Below the pieces are notes generated by a model. It searched no databases, was not told the DNA's origin, and saw nothing but the letters and a program-made list of their open reading frames with translations. A program made the position numbers and the translations under genes. A stretch of DNA of 35,636 nucleotides from an uncultured Pelagibacteraceae bacterium (GTDB taxonomy: Bacteria > Pseudomonadota > Alphaproteobacteria > Pelagibacterales > Pelagibacteraceae). Location: NCBI GenBank assembly GCA_902593285.1, contig CACJHW010000006.1, positions 1-35,636 on the forward strand, given 5' to 3'. Positions 31,887 through 35,636 of this stretch are shown piece by piece. How positions within the stretch are numbered: position 1 is the first letter of the stretch; each line of letters opens with the position of its first letter.

Positions 31887-32648
31887 ATGAAAGTAAAATA
31901 TTCAGATTTAAAAAATAAAAGAATATTTATAACTGGTGGAGGATCAGGAATTGGGGCATCAATTGTTGAGCATTTTTGTGAGCAAGGAAGTGAAGTTTAT
32001 TTTGTTGATATTGATTTAAAAGAAACAAAAAAATTATTAAATAAAATAAAAAAAAATAAATTTAGATTACCAACATTTATTGAATGTAATTTATTAGATA
32101 TTAATAAATTAGAAAAAATTATTAAAAAAATTATTTCTACCAAAGGACCTATACATGCTTTAATCAATAATGCAGCGAACGATGATAGACATTCTACAGA
32201 TCAAGTTGATGAAAAATACTGGCAAAACAGAATGGATGTTAATTTAAAACATTATTTCTTTGCTGCTAAGGCAGTCATAAAAGGAATGAAAAAAATTAAA
32301 GCAGGGTCTATCGTAAATTTGAGTTCAGTCTCATGGATGTTAGGAGAAGGAGATAAAGTAGTTTATGAAACTGCTAAGTCTGCTGTTGTAGGTTTAACTA
32401 GATCTTTTGCACAAGAGTATGGAAAATATAATATCAGAACCAACTCAGTAGTCCCTGGATCCATAGCTACTGAGAGACAAATAAAACATTGGTTAACACC
32501 AAAATATAAAAAGCTTATCTTGGACAGCCAAGCTTTAAAAAGACAGTTAAAACCTTACGATGTAGCTCAGTTAGTAATGTTTTTAGCATCAGATCAATCA
32601 TCTGGATGTACAAAACAAAGCTTTATTGTTGATGGTGGTATAACTTGA
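31887..32648 (+). CDS. SDR-family aldose 1-dehydrogenase (xylose/galactose dehydrogenase-like)
   Basis: A 253-residue classical SDR with the cofactor motif TGGGSGIG, an acidic residue in VDID favouring NAD+, NNAANDDRH, and catalytic Tyr160 and Lys164 in VYETAKSA. The run NNAANDDRH, then LSSVSWMLGEGD, SVVPGSIATERQ and WLTP closely follows Caulobacter xylose dehydrogenase XylB and rhizobial galactose dehydrogenase, which oxidise an aldose at C1 to its lactone. The ATG at 31887, one base after the ATPase stop, is preferred to an upstream in-frame start inside the ATPase gene. With the glucose-type importer and the epimerase next to it, direct oxidation of an imported aldose is likely; which aldose is not certain. 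Confidence 0.85.
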   Translation: MKVKYSDLKNKRIFITGGGSGIGASIVEHFCEQGSEVYFVDIDLKETKKLLNKIKKNKFRLPTFIECNLLDINKLEKIIKKIISTKGPIHALINNAANDDRHSTDQVDEKYWQNRMDVNLKHYFFAAKAVIKGMKKIKAGSIVNLSSVSWMLGEGDKVVYETAKSAVVGLTRSFAQEYGKYNIRTNSVVPGSIATERQIKHWLTPKYKKLILDSQALKRQLKPYDVAQLVMFLASDQSSGCTKQSFIVDGGIT

Positions 32649-32653
32649 TCTAG

Positions 32654-33622
32654 GTGAAAGTTGAAAGTTCTACAATTCAAAATAAATTTATAAGAGTTCA
32701 AACTCTTAATTACGGTGCTAGTCTATTTGAAGTTTATCACAAGAAAAAGAAAATAAATTTAATTTTGAATTTAGGATCAAAAGAAAACTATCGGTACAAG
32801 CATCCAAGTGTTGGATCTACTTGTGGACGATATGCTGGCAGAATTTCTAATTCAAAATTTAAGATAGGTAATAAAAAATTTAATTTAAGTGCAAATGAGG
32901 GGAAAAATATACTTCATGGTGGTAAAATTGGTTTTTCTATTCTTCCATGGAAAAAGTTAAATCAAAAAAAAGATAAAATAGTATATCAACTTTATTCAGT
33001 AAATAACGATCAAGGCTTTCCAGGAAATCTTGTTGTCAATTGTACTTATCAATTAAGAAATAAATTTCTAATTATAAAATATGAATATAAATCTGATAAA
33101 AGTACTCATGTTAATTTAACTAATCATAGTTATTGGAATTTAGAAAAAAATAAAAAAAATATGATTTATAATCATGAGCTAAAATTAAACTCATCTAAAT
33201 ATCTTCAAATAAATAAAAATTTAATCCCAACTGGTAGATTTAAAAATGTAAAAAAATCTATTTATGATTTTTCAAATTTTGAAAACATCGGTAAAAAATT
33301 AGTTTTTTTTAGAAACAAAAAGATTAATACTAAATTTAAAGGTTTCGATAACACCTTTGATGTAAAAAAAAATATAAGAAATTATGTTGGAACTTTAAAA
33401 AATAAAAATTCTAATATTAAAGTTGATTTTTTTTCAAATTTACCTGGAGTTCAACTTTATTCAGCGCAAAATCTGAATTATAAAAAGAAATTATTTCCTT
33501 ATCAAGGCATTTGTTTAGAAACACAATATTTTCCTGATGCACCTAATAAAAAAAATTTTCCAAGCACTTTAATTAAACCTAATAAAAGGTATACATGCTT
33601 TACAAAAATCAAGATTAATTAG
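32654..33622 (+). CDS. galM: Aldose 1-epimerase (mutarotase)
   Basis: A 322-residue GalM-type enzyme that interconverts alpha and beta anomers of aldoses in the cytoplasm. GRYAGRISNSKF, NILHGGKIGFS with the conserved His, NLTNHSYWNL with the catalytic His, and the C-terminal CLETQYFPDAPN with the catalytic Glu are all present. The start is a GTG five bases after the SDR stop, without a clear ribosome site, so translation is probably coupled. The protein is very rich in Lys and Asn, more than its neighbours. It would supply the anomer used by the SDR dehydrogenase just upstream. Confidence 0.88.
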   Translation: MKVESSTIQNKFIRVQTLNYGASLFEVYHKKKKINLILNLGSKENYRYKHPSVGSTCGRYAGRISNSKFKIGNKKFNLSANEGKNILHGGKIGFSILPWKKLNQKKDKIVYQLYSVNNDQGFPGNLVVNCTYQLRNKFLIIKYEYKSDKSTHVNLTNHSYWNLEKNKKNMIYNHELKLNSSKYLQINKNLIPTGRFKNVKKSIYDFSNFENIGKKLVFFRNKKINTKFKGFDNTFDVKKNIRNYVGTLKNKNSNIKVDFFSNLPGVQLYSAQNLNYKKKLFPYQGICLETQYFPDAPNKKNFPSTLIKPNKRYTCFTKIKIN

Positions 33623-33625
33623 TTT

Positions 33626-34663
33626 ATGAGTAAAAAAATTAATATTTCAATTGTTGGAACAGGATTAATGGGTTTACAACACATAAAAGCTATTCAAAAA
33701 TCAAAGAAAGCAAATCTTCATTCAATAGTAGATATTAGTAATAATGCTAAAAATTTATCAAAAAAATACAAAATTCCATTGTATTCAAATGTATCAGAGC
33801 TTTTAAACTCAAAAAAATTTGATGCTGTAATAGTTGCTACCCCTAATCAATTGCATGAAAAACATACTTTAAGTTTTTTAAAAAATAAAATACCTGTTTT
33901 GTTAGAAAAACCTATTTCAGACAACATTCAATCTGCAAAAAAAATTATAAGTAGCGCTTACAAGAATAAAACTCCATTGCTAATTGGATATCATCGTAGA
34001 CACAATTCAATAGTTTCTAAAGTAAAAGACGTTATTAATAAAGGTAAATTAGGTAAAATTGTTTCTGCAAACGTTTTGTGTTGGCTGTATAAACACAAAG
34101 CATATTACAAAGAAAAGTGGAGAGTTAGTAAAGGTGGTGGACCTTTAGGTATCAATTTAGTTCATGACATTGATATGATTTGTTATTTATTGGGTTCAAT
34201 AAAATATGTTCAAGCATTTACAACAAATATAACCAGAAAATTTAAAGTAGAAGATACAGCTACAATAAGCTTGATCTTTAATTCAGGAGCACTTTGTACA
34301 CTAAATTTGTCAGATACAATTGTTGCACCATGGAGTTATGAATTAACTGCTGGAGAAAATCCTGTATACCCAATTACAAACCAATCTGCATATATGATTG
34401 GAGGCACAAAAGGTTCTTTACAGTTTCCTAATCTTAAATATTGGTTCTATAAAAAAGAACGAAGCTGGTGGAACAAAATCTTTGTTAATGAAGATAAAAA
34501 CAAAAAAGATGACAATACATTAGTAAACCAAATTGACCATTTTGCTGATGTAGTGACTAAAAAAGCTAAACCAAAAGTGAATGGTAATGATGGTTTAATT
34601 TCTCTCAAAATTTTTGCAGCAATAACTAAAAGTGCAAAAACTGGTAAAAAAGTAAGAATATAA
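33626..34663 (+). CDS. Gfo/Idh/MocA-family dehydrogenase
   Basis: A 345-residue oxidoreductase with the Rossmann motif IVGTGLMGLQHIKAIQ, the LEKPIS motif with the conserved Lys, and GGGPLGINLVHDIDMICYLLG containing the catalytic His-Asp region. The C-terminal domain includes GGTKGSLQFPNLKYW. It is the last gene of the CUT1 importer operon, three bases after galM. This branch often acts on sugars or sugar derivatives such as inositols, glucose or levoglucosan-like compounds; sequence does not decide. It is the fourth Gfo/Idh paralogue in the window and belongs to a different subgroup from the other three. Confidence 0.83.
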   Translation: MSKKINISIVGTGLMGLQHIKAIQKSKKANLHSIVDISNNAKNLSKKYKIPLYSNVSELLNSKKFDAVIVATPNQLHEKHTLSFLKNKIPVLLEKPISDNIQSAKKIISSAYKNKTPLLIGYHRRHNSIVSKVKDVINKGKLGKIVSANVLCWLYKHKAYYKEKWRVSKGGGPLGINLVHDIDMICYLLGSIKYVQAFTTNITRKFKVEDTATISLIFNSGALCTLNLSDTIVAPWSYELTAGENPVYPITNQSAYMIGGTKGSLQFPNLKYWFYKKERSWWNKIFVNEDKNKKDDNTLVNQIDHFADVVTKKAKPKVNGNDGLISLKIFAAITKSAKTGKKVRI

Positions 34664-34724
34664 AATTTTTATTAAAATTTAAATCATTCATTGTTTTGAC
34701 ATATTTTATTTGTTAACTTTTTAT

Positions 34725-35234
34725 ATGAAAAAAATTATCTTACTTGCTTTATTTAGTTTGTTATTTTTTACAAATTCAAATGCTGCATGCGATGATCCTT
34801 TAACAGAAGGTGTTGATTATTCTAATTGTAGATTTTCAGACTCACAAGATTTGCAGGGAAGTTATCTTCCAAATTCAAACCTATCTTTTGCAAGTTTTAT
34901 TCAAGTGAACTTTGATAAAAGTATCATGATGACTTCAAATCTATCGTTTGGAACTTTTCCAGAGTCTACTTTTGTAAGAGCTAATCTTTACGAGTCTGTT
35001 TCAATTGGTGCAAATTTTGAAAAAACTAATTTTACTGGTGCTAACTTAACTAGAGTTGATTTTATGGGAGCAACTTTAATCGAAGCAAATTTTCAAAACT
35101 CTAATTTAATGGAAGCAAACTTTACTTCTTCTAACATCACCAATGCTAATTTTGATGGAGCTAATTTAACCGGAGCAACGTGGACTAATGGTCAAACTTG
35201 CGGTCCAGAATCTATTGGTACCTGTAAACAATAA
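34725..35234 (+). CDS. Secreted pentapeptide-repeat protein
   Basis: A 169-residue protein with a signal peptide (MKKIILLALFSLLFFTNSNAA, about 20 residues). It is followed from about residue 40 by pentapeptide repeats of the A(N/D)LxX or SFxxx type: SNLSF, ANLYE, ANFEK, ANLTR, ANFQN, ANFTS, ANFDG, ANLTG. Such repeats fold as a right-handed quadrilateral beta-helix. A few cysteines near both ends (CDDP, NCRF, TCGPESIGTC) may be disulfide-bonded in the periplasm. I use the ATG at 34725, which starts the signal peptide; an upstream in-frame ATG at 34710 would add a short non-signal stretch. The function is unknown. It starts after a 61-base gap and is followed by a small gene after three bases. 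Confidence 0.85.
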   Translation: MKKIILLALFSLLFFTNSNAACDDPLTEGVDYSNCRFSDSQDLQGSYLPNSNLSFASFIQVNFDKSIMMTSNLSFGTFPESTFVRANLYESVSIGANFEKTNFTGANLTRVDFMGATLIEANFQNSNLMEANFTSSNITNANFDGANLTGATWTNGQTCGPESIGTCKQ

Positions 35235-35237
35235 TAA

Positions 35238-35531
35238 ATGAATACTTCAGTTAATACTGATGACGTTATCTTTAATTTTTTTAAACAAATTTGTGATGAA
35301 AAAGATGATCAAAAATGTGTTGAGCTTGGAAACGAATGGATAAAGGCAATGGAAACCAATTTATCCGAAATGGAGAAAAATCTAAACGGGGCTGATTATA
35401 TTAAACATAAAGATGACATTCAAAGTAACAGAAACCATCTTAATAGCTTAAAAAACAAAAACTCATCTGAATGGAGAGAGTACGCAACTCAATGCATGAT
35501 TGAAATAATGAATCATAAGAGTCAAAAATAA
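35238..35531 (+). CDS. Small helical protein of unknown function
   Basis: A 97-residue acidic protein I do not recognise. It has no signal peptide or membrane segment. Residues about 30-75 are predicted helical by eye (ELGNEWIKAMETNLSEME, KHKDDIQSNRNHLNSLKN), with three cysteines (CDE, KCVE, QCMIE). It begins three bases after the stop of the pentapeptide-repeat gene, so the two are probably co-transcribed. The codon use matches the neighbours, and the reading frame is intact with a clear stop. I judge it a real gene from length, position and composition, not from family similarity. Confidence 0.6.
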   Translation: MNTSVNTDDVIFNFFKQICDEKDDQKCVELGNEWIKAMETNLSEMEKNLNGADYIKHKDDIQSNRNHLNSLKNKNSSEWREYATQCMIEIMNHKSQK

Positions 35532-35571
35532 TTTAAGAAATAAATTTTAAATCACTAGCTATATCGATTAA

Positions 35572-35577
35572 TATAAT
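35572..35577 (+). promoter_or_regulatory. Candidate -10 box upstream of the TPP riboswitch
   Basis: A perfect TATAAT at 35572-35577, placing transcription start at about 35584, a few bases before the first paired element of the riboswitch. No good -35 is visible at 17 bases. Position relative to the riboswitch is the main support. Confidence 0.45.
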
Positions 35578-35589
35578 ATAAAAAATATA

Positions 35590-35636
35590 AGAAGGGGTGT
35601 CTTAACAGACTGAGATCATACCCTAAGAACCTGTCC
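35590..35636 (+). ncRNA. TPP riboswitch (THI element), truncated by window end
   Basis: The conserved thi-box order is present: GGGGTG (35594-35599), a P3 stem GTCT/AGAC (35599-35602 with 35607-35610), CTGAGA (35610-35615), ATACCC (35618-35623) and GAACCTG (35627-35633). The expected GGATAATGCC part and the closing stem lie beyond the window. It senses thiamine diphosphate and represses the gene downstream. In known SAR11 genomes such an element precedes a thiamine-precursor uptake gene, so that is the likely target. Confidence 0.93.

Noticed and set aside
34696-34724. TTGACA with a TTTTAT box as promoter of the pentapeptide-repeat gene
   Set aside because: The -35 is perfect, but the 17-base spacing puts the -10 directly against the ATG at 34725, so transcription would start inside the gene.
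1-35636. CRISPR arrays, tRNA genes, insertion sequences or phage genes
   Set aside because: I found no spaced direct repeats, cloverleaf-like segments, transposase or integrase motifs; the many A/T runs are background composition.

Overview
The window looks like a chromosomal segment of a streamlined marine alphaproteobacterium of the SAR11/Pelagibacterales type. The evidence is very low GC, heavy use of A/T-ending codons, Lys/Asn/Ile-rich proteins, genes that abut or overlap by a few bases, gaps that never reach 200 bases, single-copy high-affinity transporters with separate binding proteins, and a TPP riboswitch. The taxon is inferred from style and gene content; there is no rRNA or marker gene. 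I saw no tRNA, rRNA, CRISPR array, insertion sequence, integrase or prophage gene, and no gene-free stretch over 300 bases.

Layout. (1) 1-1690, minus strand: moaC (cut by the window edge), moaA and a small GYD-domain gene, with a long hairpin just before the moaA start. (2) 1899-4973: inositol genes iolG and a second Gfo/Idh/MocA dehydrogenase on minus, divergent from iolE on plus. (3) 5012-11163: a poorly understood module. A minus operon (ketopantoate-reductase-like enzyme, two different Fe(II)/2-oxoglutarate oxygenases, a D-2-hydroxyacid dehydrogenase) faces a plus operon (DUF1907/C11orf54-like zinc protein, winged-helix regulator, PanB-like protein lacking canonical metal ligands). (4) 11160-13396, minus: HpcH/HpaI aldolase and aldehyde dehydrogenase. 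(5) 13489-21796, plus: iolD, a Gfo/Idh dehydrogenase, a D-2-hydroxyacid dehydrogenase, a ribose/inositol-type ABC importer, a FucU/RbsD mutarotase and a ribokinase-like kinase. (6) 21799-27496: a PdxA-like dehydrogenase (minus), then a tripartite tricarboxylate transporter (tctC, tctB, tctA), an SDR and a ROK kinase. (7) 27688-34663, plus: a glucose-type CUT1 ABC importer followed by an aldose-dehydrogenase-like SDR, aldose 1-epimerase and another Gfo/Idh dehydrogenase. (8) 34725-35636: a secreted pentapeptide-repeat protein, a small unknown protein, and the start of a TPP riboswitch cut by the window end.

How the genes work together. This is a carbon-acquisition region. IolG, IolE and IolD would take myo-inositol to 5-deoxy-glucuronate; IolB, IolC, IolJ and IolA are not in the window. 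The CUT1 importer, epimerase and SDR fit uptake and direct oxidation of an aldose to a lactone. The TTT importer, PdxA-like enzyme, SDR and ROK kinase suggest uptake and processing of a hydroxy-carboxylate or sugar acid. Each of the three solute-binding-protein genes is followed by a strong intrinsic terminator-like hairpin; the one after tctC lies inside the 5' coding region of tctB.

The best candidates for something undescribed are the divergent 5012-11163 module, the divergent PanB-like protein, the terminator inside tctB and the structured RNA before moaA.
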